DNA of 64,000 bases from Rusavskia elegans (lineage: Eukaryota; Ascomycota; Lecanoromycetes; Teloschistales; Teloschistaceae): positions 372,001 to 436,000 of the forward strand of contig SAUG01000057.1 in the NCBI GenBank assembly GCA_011316305.1, in the 5' to 3' direction. The notes under the pieces are model-generated. The model was not told the origin of the DNA. It made no database searches and worked only from the letters and a program-made list of their open reading frames with translations. Shown here piece after piece: positions 46,179-57,564 of this stretch; within the stretch, counting starts at the first letter, position 1; each line of letters starts with the position of its first letter. A program made the translations under genes and the position numbers.

Positions 46179-46981
46179 TTACACTTTGCCTTTGGGCACC
46201 CGCTCCAGGAAAGACTGGATATCCACCAAAGGATCACTCCAATTATTCGCTCGCTGAGCCAAATTAATGCCCAAGTCCATAGCAAGTTCTGGGCATGAAA
46301 GCAAATGAGTCCAGAGGTCCTCGCGCTCAAGATTTTCCAAGCTGAAACACCATACACAGATAGCTGCTATGAATTTTCGAAGTAGCGAACCTCGGACGGT
46401 ATTGTAGTACACGTAGTCCAGAGTTTCTATCCATATGCAGTGGGATCCTGGTTCGCGGGTTCGATATGTCCCTTCCGGATGCTTGATGGTATCGAAGAGC
46501 ATAGTCATAACATGATTCTTTAGACGCACGATACCATATTTGTCGGCAAAAACATACAACCGACTGAGCTGGGTAAAGCGACGCTTGCGATCGGTTACCT
46601 GAGCGATATCGATCTCGCGACTGTGAAGCCATTGCATAAAATGCTCGAAAACATCCACGTCATCTTCTTCAAGTTCTATTAAGCCAGAGCTTTCTTTAAA
46701 GCGTCCATTAAAGGCTGCCTCGAAGAAAGGTGAGCTACCGCATATAAGGTTCTTATCCGCATCGAACGGCACCAGCTCTGGGCCGACTACCAAGACCACT
46801 ATAGGGTTTTTGCAGGAGCTGCCATATGTCAGTCTCAATGGGATTCAGCACTTGAGTATTGATGGATCAACTCGCTGTACCTGGAATCGCCCTCGATCTT
46901 CGATTTCTTCGCGATAGCTGTACCGGCATCTTGCGGATGCTCCGCGTTCCTCTTCAATGAAGGAGAGCCAGCAGCATTCAT
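46179..46981 (-). CDS. BTB/POZ domain protein
   Basis: Two exons, complement(46881-46981, 46179-46818), 246 residues. The first gives a Lys-rich start (MNAAGSPSLKRNAEH, then KKSKIEGDS); the 62-base intron joins it to SSCKNPIVVLVVGPE. The BTB fold follows: LVPFDADKNLICGSSPFFEA with FNGRFKESSGLIELEEDDVD, then FEHFMQWLHSREI and the helix LYVFADKYGIVRLKNHVM. The remainder is alpha-helical (FIAAICVWCFSLENL) without a second known domain. Such stand-alone BTB proteins are strongly expanded in Dothideomycetes; most are uncharacterised, and BTB domains commonly serve as dimerisation or Cul3 adaptor modules. No signal peptide once the start at 46981 is used; a longer upstream frame with a hydrophobic stretch is not needed. 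Confidence 0.85.
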
Positions 46982-48054
46982 TGTCTTGGCAGTCGAAGAT
47001 ACAGAATGCGGTATTAGAAACTCTTGAACGGGAATACAATACCAAGCGTGGTAGGTTTGACACAGAGACAGTTTATCGCAGATGTTCGCGATGTTGGTGA
47101 AGAGAAGGGAACAGAAAAAAAGAAGAACAAACTGCGAGAATTTCAACACGATGAGTCATCGATAGGCGTAAATGTCACACCAGTATCGTTAGGGGATAGT
47201 TGAGCAAGTATTGCGAAGTGACGATTGAGCTGTAAAGGTTGAAAGCTCTCAAGACGAAGGTTTGAGCCGTACGAGCCAGTCGCAATCTCGGACCGTGATT
47301 TGCTAACTTGTACCTAAGGTAGACTCGTTTCTCCAGCTAATTCTGCAATATCAATAACGATTCAGGGCAGCTCGACGATAATAGAGGCAAGAGAGGCTCG
47401 ATTGTAATTCATATACGCGCCAAGACCGCTTAGTCATCACGTTGACTTACTCCCAATCTTAATTGTCACTTCTGTTCCTCGATGTAATGCCATTTCAACT
47501 CTCGCAGCCTTCTCTGTTCGCGTACAACAGCTATCCTCGATCATGTCTGTCTGGAGCCGGTCCCAGACACGGCCGAAGAACACAACTACCCCTTCAAGAA
47601 CCCCTTTCTAACCGACTAGGAACCATGTTCTGGAACTTTTCTTTGCTGAACACTCTAAAAGCTCGAAGTACCCGTTCGATGGGGTAGCATTCAAGTCAAA
47701 ATCGAAATGATCAGATCGTCAGTGCCATATAGCGCAAACTATTTATCATATCTGTGGTCATATGTGAGACAGAGCATATCATACGCAGAGGAGAGTCACT
47801 CGACACCTCGACCATCATCTCAGACAGCGTTTAACAAGATGCTCGCAAGATTCGTATCCGTGGATGTGGTAACTTCCCCTCTCCGTTCTTATCTGCTAAG
47901 AATTAGACCACCCCGCACGAACGGCGCCTTGGACAAAAGTGAGGGTGATGACGACTCATTCTTATGCTTCATTAGCTGCACTCTTTCAAGCATCTGTGAC
48001 AGTATCGCTAGCCTGTACTTCGTTTAATCATCTCTTGCAATATTGACAGCGAGC
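46982..48054. other. gene-free stretch between diverging genes
   Basis: Shared upstream region of the BTB gene and the carboxylase gene. A CTTATC site (GATA-factor type) lies at 47888-47893, about 160 bases before the carboxylase start; a single site is weak evidence of nitrogen control. Frames at 47463-48027 lack any recognisable feature. Confidence 0.5.
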
Positions 48055-51000
48055 ATGGAGAGGTTGAAGCAATTGCTGGTAGCCAATAGGGGCGAGATAG
48101 CCGCAAGGATCATCAAAACAGCCAAGAAACTCGGAATTGGTACCATTGCAGTTTATACTGCAGCCGACGCCGCCTCTTCCCATGTCAATGAGGCCGATAT
48201 GGCTATCCTCCTCTCGGGTGGAGATAGTAAGGGGTACCTCGACGGGTGGGTCATCTAGATTGAACGCTTCACCTCTTTCTTCTTCTCTCTCGCTTGTCCA
48301 GAGATCGTCAGGACAATGCGTGTACTATTATTTTCTCGGTCTCTTCGCATGCTCCTTCCGGACAGTCCAGCGTATCGAGAAGGCCGTCCAAGCTGTCGTC
48401 GCTTTCAATTCCCCTACTTTCTATTTCTCTACCTCATATCTCTAACATCATACGGCCTACTAGAGATGATATTATCAGGATCGCCAAAGAACATAACGCG
48501 AATGCTATCATCCCGGGCTATGGCTTTCTCTCTGAGAACGCTGACTTTGCAAAGTCGGTGGCAGCAGCTGGCATGGCCTGGGTTGGACCAAGTCCTGAGA
48601 ATATTGAGTCCTTTGGGATAAAACATACTGCCAGAGACCTTGCGACCAAAGCTGGAGTACCTATAGTGCCCGGTACCGATGGTTTGATCAACAATGAAGA
48701 AGACGCCGTCACCGAAAGTGAACGACTTGGCTTTCCAGTCATGTTGAAGGCAACCGCAGGCGGCGGAGGCATGGGACTGGCCACATGCAACAATGTCGAT
48801 GAGGTCAAGGCATCTTTCGCCACCGTTAGATCCCGTGGCGAAACGCTGTTTAGAAATGCTGGGGTCTTCATGGAACGCTTTTATCCAGACAGCCACCATA
48901 TCGAGGTGCAAGTCTTTGGCAATGGGCTTGGGGACGCCATCCATTTTGGTGAGAGGGAGTGCTCAATCCAGCGGAGACATCAGAAGGTCATTGAAGAATG
49001 TCCAAGTCCTTTTGTGACCAAGCTTCCACGTAAGTCAATCGGGCAGCCTACCTCGCAGTGACAGAATAATCCGGACACTAAGCCCGTAGTCTCATGCATT
49101 GGCAGGGCATCCGACTTGGCTGGCAGTCGAGGTATCGACTGCCCAATCCGCCAAGGCGAAGTGTCCTAACGATTCTGCTTGCCGCGAGCCTGCTACTCGA
49201 GCTAATGATGATAGAACTGCGCGAAAAGCTGTGTTCGGCAGCCGTTCGACTGGCCGAGTCGATCAAGTACGGCTCCGCTGGGACTATCGAGTATCTTGTA
49301 GATGACAAAAGCGGCGACTTCTTCTTCCTTGAGATGAACACACGACTGCAAGTGGAACATGGAATTACGGAGCTTTGTTACGGCGTCGACCTTGTCGAGT
49401 TTATGCTGCGGCAGGCGGATGCGGAGTTGCGAGGTGAAGGTGGCCTCTCCGCATTGGCACTTCAGTCAGTGCAGCCTGGAGACCCAAATGGATTTGCAAT
49501 CGAGGCTCGAGTCTATGCTGAGAATCCAGCAAGAGATTATGCTCCATCTCCTGGCACTCTGCAGATTGTCGAATGGAAGGAATCTGCTTACACCAGGATC
49601 GATACCTGGATACGAACAGGCACCGTTATCTCGTCCCACTACGATCCACTGCTCGCCAAATTGATGTACCATAGTCAATCAAGGTATGGTGCAATCGAAG
49701 GCATGTACGAGGTACTCTCAGAGTCACGGATATCTGGACCCCCAACAAACCTCGATTTCCTCGCTGCCATCCTAGATGAAGCTGGCTTCAGGGAGGGAAA
49801 CACGATGACGAAGTTCCTCACCAAGTTCGACTACTCGCCTCAGGCCATCGATGTGCTCTCAGCAGGCGCATACACTACAGTACAGGATTATCCGGGACGG
49901 CCTACCATGGGCAGAGGCTTTCCGCACGCTGGTCCAATGGATCCTCTTGCATTTCAAATTGCCAATTTGTTAGTAGGCAATCCGGTCGGCACGGAAGGTC
50001 TAGAAATTACCTTGGATGGCCCCGAATTGCTCTTCCGTGGACCCGCCGTCGTGGCTATATGTGGTGCGCCAATGAATATCAATGTCGATGGCGCCGAGGT
50101 ATCGATGTGGAAGAGACTTTACATCATAGCTGGACAAAAGCTCAAGATTGGAAAGACGACGGGTGGAGGTTGTCGTTCCTATCTGGCTCTATACGGTGGT
50201 CTTCCCTCCGTGGCCGAATGGTTCGGGTCCAAAGCTACATCTCCTGGGGTTGGCGTAGGTGGATATCAAGGCAGAGCACTTGCTGCAGGAGACCTCCTGG
50301 CTATCAGCAAGCGTGTTCCGGATCATCTGACTTCGCCACTTACCATCCCCGAGCGTCTTGTTCCTGAGTACCCTAATCATTGGGATCTCATGACAATGGC
50401 CGGCCCGTACGACGAAGGATTTCTGCTCGATGAGGATGTCAAGATGATATATGAGACCAAGTGGCAGGTCTCACACAACGCAGCGAGAGGCGGGATCCGT
50501 CTGATAGGCCCAAAACCGAAATGGGCTCGGGCTGATGGAGGAGAAGGCGGAGCACATCCATCCAATGTCCCTGAGTATGGATATCCTATTGGCAGCCTGA
50601 ACTGGACTGGCGATGACCCGTGCATCTTCCCCGTGGACTGTCCAGACTTCGGGGGTTTCATTTCTAGCACAACCATAGTCAAAGCCGACTATTGGCGACT
50701 CGGACAGATGAAAGCCGGAGATACGATGCAATACAGGCCTGTCTCGCTCAAAGACGCCTTGACGAAGCGAAAGCAAGTGAACAAATTTATTGAAGATATG
50801 CAGAAAGCTATTGTGGATGGGACTGGTTTTGACCAGATCCAGCTGCTTGACTACTCCACGCTACCCGAGTCGGAGGATATTGGTAAAGCTATCATACATC
50901 AGATAGAAGCTAATGGTAGTCAACCCAAAACTATATATCATCAGGTAGGTCCTCCGAAACCAGCCATCATCTGTGAAATGACGGTGTTGAACAACACTAC

Positions 51001-52521
51001 AGGGTGGTGACGATTATCTACTGGTCGAATATGGTGAAGGAAGCTTCGATCTCAACCATCGATGTCGAGTGACCGCTCTGACCAAACGGCTTCGAGAATC
51101 GTTCCGGGACATATCTTTCTCCAAGGGTCTCGTCAATACCGTCGGCTGTTGCAACAGTCAGTCACAACCATTCAATCTCTTGTCGCACTTCGCTTACGTC
51201 TGATCCAGCACTCCTAATCTACTATGACGGGCTCCAGATCTCCCAACAGGCTCTCATCGACCACCTCACCCATCTTGAAACCGAGCTCGGAGACCTATCT
51301 TACGCCAAAGTCCCCAGCCGCCTCTTCAAGCTCCCCATCCTATTCGGATCGCCGCGCGAAACCGCAGCCATCAAACGCTACATGGAGACACAGCGCCCTT
51401 ACGCCTCCTATCTCCCCGACAACATGGACTTCGTAGCAAAGAACAACGGCCTCGAAAAACAGGATCTGAAGAACATTCTCCTGAACCAAAGATTGATCGC
51501 CGTATCCGTAGGCTTCTTCGCTGCCTTACCTCTGTGTCTACCTGTAGACCCCAGGCAGCGAATTTGCTGTCCAAAGGCAAGTAGATCCATCCCTTCAATC
51601 ATGTCAAATCATCGACACAGCTGCTGAAGACTACTGACATCAATATTCGAACCAGATGAACCCCTCCCGCGTCTTCACGCCCGCCGGTCAAGTCTCCTGG
51701 GGCGGTTCATGCATGGCTCTCTACAACGTCGAATCACCCGGCGGCTACCAACTAACCGGTCTCACCATCCCGGGCGTCGACATCCTAGGCTCCAAACCAG
51801 GCTACTCGCTCTCGCGGCCCTGGCTCTTTGAAGACTTCGATCAGTTGACTTTCCATGAGGTTGAGGAAGAGGAGTATGAACGGCAATTGAAGCTGTTTGA
51901 GAGCGGAAGGTATGAGTATGAGTGGAAGGAGGTGGTGTTTGATATGGAAGAGCATAATAGATTATTGGAGGCGACGAGGGAGGAGGTAAAGGAGGTGAGA
52001 AGGAGGCAGGGGGAGGCGCAGACGAAGATGGTATGGTTGACTTTCTCCTTCAAAATTGCGGATCTCCGACGCACTAGCTACACTGTTCGACGACCATCGT
52101 GAAACGAGGCTGACAATACATGGTGCAAAGCTCGAACTCGAAGACGAACTCCTAGCAAAATGGACCCGCGAAAAAGCCCAAGGCAAGATCCCCGTCGACC
52201 AAGTCGAAGAACTATTGAAAGGTATGTGCTACCCATCATCTCCATCCCAAACTAACCACCCCCCTCCCAATAGATCCCACCATCCACCCCCTCCCCACCC
52301 CCCACAACGCCAACCTCTGGCGCCTGCACATAAACGAAGGCTCCACCCTCACCTCATCCACACAAACCGTCGCAGTGCTAGAAGCCATGAAACTGGAGAT
52401 CAACATCCCAGCCGGGGAAGATCTAGTAGGCGGGGTAGTTGAAAAGGTGTTGGTCAGGGAAGGGGAGGTCGTGAAGGCGGGGGAGAATTTGATGCTTGTT
52501 AGGATGGGGGGTTCGCGGTGA
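48055..52521 (+). CDS. biotin-dependent urea-carboxylase-like protein without amidase domain
   Basis: Start MERLKQLLVANRGEIAARI, so the protein begins directly with biotin carboxylase and lacks the allophanate hydrolase half of fungal Dur1,2. Biotin carboxylase: KATAGGGGMGLATC, HIEVQVFGNG, GERECSIQRRHQKVIEECPS, FLEMNTRLQVEHGITE. Next the KipA/PxpC-like part: VLSAGAYTTVQDYPGRP, GFPHAGPMDPLAF, ALYGGLPSVAEWFGSKAT. Then the KipI/PxpB-like part: DDYLLVEYGEGSFDLNHRCR, GDLSYAKVPSRLFKLPILFG, SRVFTPAGQVSWGGSCMALY. A charged helical linker leads to the biotin domain, with the acceptor Lys in VLEAMKLEINI (codon 52390-52392). About six introns, e.g. 48246-48462 and 49030-49214, the latter holding an introner. 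The stop codon lies in the inverted end of another introner. The protein could carboxylate urea or, by its PxpB/PxpC homology, work with the LamB/YcsF gene at 56488 on a lactam. Confidence 0.88.
49030..49214 (+). repeat. introner-like element with inverted ends, nested in a carboxylase intron
   Basis: A 185-base intron (GTAAGT donor, GATAG acceptor) that splits LP-QLREKL. Within it, 49052-49189 is a unit whose ends are imperfect inverted copies (CTCGCAGTGACAGAAT and, read inward from the right, CTCGCGGCAAGCAGAAT), with a second inner pair GGACAC/GTGTCC. The core holds GCATTGGCAGGGCATCCGAC, GGCTGGCAGTCGAGGTATCG and TGCCC. Host splice sites lie outside the unit. Confidence 0.8.
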
Positions 52522-52664
52522 GCAGAATCCTTCGTTCGGACACACGCTAGATCCCTTCGACTGGGCGGAGTGGGCATTCGATACCTCGACTGCCAAACAA
52601 ATCGGATGCCCTGCCAATGCATTCGACGATACGCTTAGTGTCCGGCGTTTTCTGCTCACCACGA
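52513..52664 (-). repeat. introner-like element outside an intron, across the carboxylase stop codon
   Basis: The core is in minus orientation, opposite to the gene, so it cannot be spliced from that transcript as an intron. Ends are inverted repeats TCGCGGTGAGCAGAA (52513-52527) and, read inward from the right end, TCGTGGTGAGCAGAA (52650-52664). The inner pair GGACAC/GTGTCC is present as in the 49052-49189 copy, with which it shares nearly its whole length. The TGA stop of the carboxylase (52519-52521) lies inside the left end. Stem GGGCATCCGA pairs with TCGAATGCCC. Confidence 0.8.
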
Positions 52665-53302
52665 GGGGGAGGTGGGAAATGAGTGGGGTTGAAGTGAGGG
52701 GGGAGGGGTGGGATGGGTGAGATAAGATTATTGTCGACGTGGAGGGTGGCGTAGTATCTTAATGGCACGAGGGTATCAGGCAATAGAGCTTGCCTTGGCT
52801 TTCCTTCATAATCATACCAAGTGCAGTGCAAGAGATCTCAATCTGTGACTCGGGCCCATAACCTCCAGCTAGCTGGCTCTTGGAATGAATTCTTTCGAGC
52901 GTACTCGATTGGTGGTCATTTTTGCAACCTATCCAGAGCTGCTCCTTTTCTCTGGACGTTTTGTCGTTCATGAATTTGGGTCTGCTCACATACCGGACCT
53001 TACACAAAGATGGGAATGGCCAGAAGAATGAATGGGAGGTCTTCACCTGCTCTTAGGGGTTGCTCAAGATGGAAGGTCTCGGAGAATGGGTAATGATGCG
53101 ACAGTTTCAGAAAGGCGAAAAAGCCTCATTAGGTTCTCTACATTACATTCGAAATACTCTTGGACAAGCGCAGGAGTCTTTCATCCAAATTAAAGCAAAG
53201 GGGTATCGTTTGGAAATGCCATCCCTGTCGCCAATCTTGGCCACAATACATCGTAATGAGATTCCGGAAATCCGCCTACTCCAGCCGAATGATAGAGCCA
53301 GT
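52665..53302. other. gene-free stretch between converging genes
   Basis: 3' region of the carboxylase gene and the GPCR gene. No gene seen. Confidence 0.55.
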
Positions 53303-54747
53303 TTAAAACCGTTCTTCATCCTTCCGTATATCTGCCATATCATGACACTCTGATGTTCCTTCTGCATTGCTGCCTCTGCCTTCCTGCTTCGTCGGCACTA
53401 GACCCTCGGTCATGCTGCTTCCTGCACCAACCCAACTCGTCCTCAGGGCACGTCTTTCGCCGGTATTCCTGGTGCTGCTCTTCCTGGGAGCCCACCTCTC
53501 CATCAGATCCCAGAAGATGTTGGCGCAAGTGGCTCGGGTGGTGGCGAAGTAGATGACCCCGTTCCAGAAGCCCATCAAAGGCAACACGATGGCCGATAGG
53601 AAGTTGAGGGCGTATGAGACATCGTTCGGATGCGCAAGATCATAGATGCGGTTGATCGAGCTCGGGATCCAGGTCACACAAAGAGAGGTGAAGAAGAGAA
53701 GGGCGACTTTGGTGTATTTGATCGCGGCCTTGTTGTCTTCCCAGGCGACTCTGTAGCGTTTGAAGGCAGAGGTTTCGTGGGATGATTGGCGAAGTGACGG
53801 ATCCAAATCGGCGTTTGGGGGGGATGAACTGATTGTAGTCGAATATGGTTCGTAGTCTTTGGACGCCACGGCGGGATTGAGGTGACGATCCTTGGCATCG
53901 AAGCATCGAGCGGGTGCTTCGGGAAGGGGAAAGCCTGCTATCTCGCTGGTCACGTCGATTTCGGTGGTTTTGTAAGCAGGAAAGGTCTCGTCGGTGGAGG
54001 CACGCGACGGTTGTCGGAAAGCACGCAGCTCATCACGTTTGCGAGCCATCTCTAGCCCTGATATGACGTAGAGAATTAATGACACGGCGATGCATATCCT
54101 GCAAGATCTCGTTAGCCGGTTTGGGGCGTCGCAAGGTAGTTGGGGAAGTCATACCATGCTGGAGCATAGAACAATGCTATCCGCATGAAGGCCCAGTCGC
54201 TTGCGATCCAGCACCACAACTGGGCTGGGCCGTACATTCTGCCTCGGCCTTGAGTCTCGACGAAGCAGAAGATGAGAGCGATGACGAAAGGCGTCCCGTA
54301 GCACAGCAGATGGTAGCGCCACTCCATCGCTTTGAGCTGTTCGGCGTTGTACTTCTTCAAGACATTCAGGTAGACGTTGATGGCCATGGCCAGGTTCCAA
54401 AGGGCGTCGGCAATGAAGAACCTATGAATGCTCGTCAGCCCTGTGCTGCACGGATTGAAGCACCGAGGGATTAGGTGTGGGTACATTTGGATGAGGAATG
54501 CCTGGAATTGGCAAAGAGCTGAGCTGGGACCAGCTCTCACTCCGCTTCGACTGATCAAGGTCGCTGCATTCGCAAAAAGATTGCCCCATGATGCGTAGAA
54601 GATCAAGCGATTGACTGGCTTACGGAATTTGGACGAGAGGACAAAGGTCAAGATGATGGAGACTGCGGCCAGTAAGGAAAGCACGGATGCTACTCTTTCA
54701 GTCACCTCGAGAGCATGGAGCTGCGACGCTGACAATACCGGCTCCAT
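53303..54747 (-). CDS. seven-helix receptor, cAMP-receptor/Git3-like GPCR
   Basis: Three exons from MEPVLSASQLHALEV (54747) to DIRKDEERF (53303). Helices visible: VASVLSLLAAVSIILTFVLS; LIFYASWGNLFANAATLIS; FFIADALWNLAMAINVYLNV; WRYHLLCYGTPFVIALIFCF; WCWIASDWAFMRIALFYAPA with a helix continuing into ICIAVSLILYVISGLEM; then after a long loop KVALLFFTSLCVTWIPSSIN and LNFLSAIVLPLMGFWNGVIY. LWCWIASDWAFMRI with the preceding Cys (CQFQAFLIQM) is typical of the cAR-like class. The third cytosolic loop is long, Ser/Thr/Pro-rich and disordered, and the tail is Ser-rich; both fit G-protein coupling and phosphorylation. Ligand unknown: fungal relatives are linked to carbon, amino-acid or cAMP signalling. 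Confidence 0.88.
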
Positions 54748-56487
54748 GGCAAATCTTGAGGGTTGGTTGTATAGGCAGCGTCGAATTACAGTAGCAAAGA
54801 GAGCGAGTCCATGAGAGTAAGGAGAGCCAGCTTGACAAACGGTGATTCAAAGAGTCGGTTGGATTATGCAGTATTTGATGTCATCGGTGGTTGACTTCTG
54901 AATGAGGAAGGAAGGACCCAGGACGCAGTACAGGAACGGTGGAACACACTTTGGTAATAATGGGAGGGTGAATTATTGCAGTCAACAAGTTAGGTAATTG
55001 CAGGGTTGCAAAAGAGTTTCGTACATGTTTGTGAACTCAATTGATGGCGGCCGGTGGGTTGTCGGTCAACAAACTTTCCGAATGAATAATCTGGGTACAT
55101 ATCATGGGTCCTAGAGCTGTCAACATCTGGGGAGTACTTAGCACCTTACCATGCACGCACGTAACCGCTCCAGTCTTCAACGTCAACTCCGATCTGTTCG
55201 TTGCCGTGAGACATCTTCATGTCAGCCTAACCGTCGCTAACGTGGACGGGATTGAACCACCAGCTGTCTCAAGAGCACGCGCAGTGAGTCGTAGTCGTAG
55301 TCCCACGCCGGGCCGGCTATGGACCCGGCAGCGAAATAAGCTGGATGATCCTTTACCTGGGAGCAACTGCATGGCGGGCGCCGATGCTGCACGGTAGCTT
55401 GACCGATTGTCATGTCGGCCATGCTTGAAGATGGGCTGCGACAACGGTGATGACACACTCCTGCATGGGATGCATGCGAAGATCTCTCGTCATCATTAGC
55501 CTTTCACCCACACTGTCGGATCCTTCCCCACAGCCTCTTTCGGCGCTGGGATGCATCCGTCAACCCCAAAAGGGTCGCTCCACCTGTAGCCTTCCAGGCG
55601 ATTCACAACGGCTTATCTTCGCAGGCCGAATGAGGTCTTCTGCATCCGGACAGCTTGACCGGGGTGGCAAGCCCACATTTGGCTTCCGGATACCGTTCAG
55701 CGACAGCACACTCCGAGACATGCAGACTGATGATCTGCGCTAAGGGAGGTGAATTCTCTCGCGGCGACCGAGCTTGCTGGAAAGCTACTGAGAAGTGAGA
55801 ACCAGGACTTGTTTGCTCGGACGTGCGTCAGGCTTCCGTCAAAATCGTAGCTGGCGTCGGGTTAAGCCTTGTTCGCACGGCAAGATGGCGTGCGTGTCAA
55901 AATCGGAGACCCCAGATCCAAGCAGATTTCCTGCAAGACAGACTTTACCCGTCGCGTATCGGGATGGCGTCCAGGCCTAGAGATTTCGGCATATAGACGA
56001 GCGTATCGTTGCGACTTGTCTTCCGGAAATGTGACGGGAAGCTCGCCGTTGACCCGTTGCTCGAATCAACAATAATCAAGAGCAGCTGGGGAGCAGGATT
56101 GTTATGAGTACTCGTCTGATGCTGGCTCACGACGTGACGTCACTTCGTCACAAGCATCAATTCCCTTCGGTCCGGCGCGTTGGCTTGGCGCAATACGTGG
56201 AACATTCCCCCAATCTCACTTTGTGACAGCGTTGTTGACTCGTCTGATGATGGGTATTCCAGCTTGTCTCGGCTTATTACCTTGCAAAAAGGTCCTGGTC
56301 GACACGACGTCAATAGCGTCCAGCTCTGACTTCGCATGCGGGGCAGCTACCAGAAGAAAGTTGGAATACGTCAGAAGCCCATCAAGAGATGCTATTGTGA
56401 CCAACCATCGGTTTTACGGATGATTCCCTCATCAACCTTCATCTGAGCGGTTGCACGCCGAACTTCACCATCACAGCCAGAACGACC
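54748..56487. other. gene-free stretch between diverging genes
   Basis: About 1.7 kb upstream of both the GPCR and LamB/YcsF genes. Open frames are short with no motif. Confidence 0.5.
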
Positions 56488-57382
56488 ATGGCCCCTATCA
56501 AACACAAAGCTCTCATCAATGTGGACCTAGGCGAAGGCTATGGGAACTTGAAATGCGTTCGCCCTCCTTAACCTACTTCAATCCCTCTCCAGCACTCATC
56601 CGCTCTTGCAGGGTCCAGATGAAGAGCTCCTACCCCTAATCGACATCGCCAACGTCGCATGCGGCTTCCACTCCGGCGACCCCCTGATAATGTCCTCCAC
56701 CGTCCGCGCCTGCAAAGCCCGCAATATTCTCATCGGCGCCCATCCCGGCCTCCCTGACCTCCAAGGCTTTGGCAGGCGCGAGATGAAACTCAGCCCCGAG
56801 GAACTCACGGCAATCACCATCTACCAAGTTGGCGCCCTCAAAGGATTCTTGGACGCCGAAGGGGTAAAGTTGAACCACGTGAAGCCGCATGGGGTGTTGT
56901 ATGGGATGATGTGTCGGGATTTAGAGGTAGCGAAAGCGGTGATGAGAGGAGTGCCGAAGGGGGTGCCTGTGTTTGGCTTGGCGGGGACGAAGATGGAGGA
57001 GGCGGCGAAGGAAGAGGGGCTGGAGTTCTGGGCGGAGATGTATGGAGATGTGAAGTACAGTCCAGATGGGATGTTGGTTATTGATCGGATCAAGAAGTAA
57101 GTGGTCCTCTTCTTCTCATCACATCACCGAAAAGAAGAGCCACGTTGCTAATTTGCCTTACACCTGTCTAGACCGTGGTCGAAGGAGGATGTGGAGAAGC
57201 ATGTGACGGAACAACTTACGACGGAATCCGTCACAGCAACGGATGGCACTACCGTGCATTTACCTGTCAAAGACTATCCACTCAGCCTATGTTGTCATTC
57301 CGACAGCCCTGGTTGTGTGGAGATAGTCAAGACAGCCAGAGCGGTCGCCAACAGGTTCAACGAAGAGCATGGATATTCATGA
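56488..57382 (+). CDS. LamB/YcsF family protein (PxpA-like 5-oxoprolinase subunit)
   Basis: Three exons (56488-56556, 56612-57096, 57172-57382), 254 residues, the usual length. Conserved blocks: INVDLGEGYGNLKC, DEELLPLIDIANVACGFHSG, ACKARNILIGAHPGLPD, FGRREMKLSPEEL, VKLNHVKPHGVLYGMM, FWAEMYGDVKYSPDGML and LSLCCHSDSPGCVEIVKTAR near the end. The bacterial prototype PxpA forms, with PxpB and PxpC, an ATP-dependent 5-oxoprolinase that opens 5-oxoproline to glutamate. In the bacterial family the block after the first exon usually reads D..LGE(S/G)FG, which is kept here. The carboxylase-like protein at 48055 contains the PxpB- and PxpC-like domains, so the two may act together in the cytosol. The substrate is not proven. 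The start codon follows ACGACC in good context. Confidence 0.9.
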
Positions 57383-57564
57383 TACTCTGCCCGTCAAGGT
57401 AGCCGTCATGCAAAAACCATAATCGCTTGTGATGATATCTTAGGATAACACGCCGTAATCCCACAACCTAGCAAAAGCAAGAGCACAGTTGAATCTGCTG
57501 TCAATCAAACTTTCCCATTACCAGTCGCCATTCATCCAATCATCGCATCATCGTAATCAGTCCC

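Noticed and set aside
52423..52831. Minus-strand frames over the introner at the carboxylase 3' end, as a possible host gene for a sense intron
   Set aside because: The frames are Pro/Arg-rich, lack any conserved motif and have no plausible start or continuation, so I treat the copy as non-intronic.
55240..55330. GGTTCAATCCC on the minus strand, resembling a tRNA B box
   Set aside because: No matching stems, no A box upstream, and no cloverleaf can be drawn.
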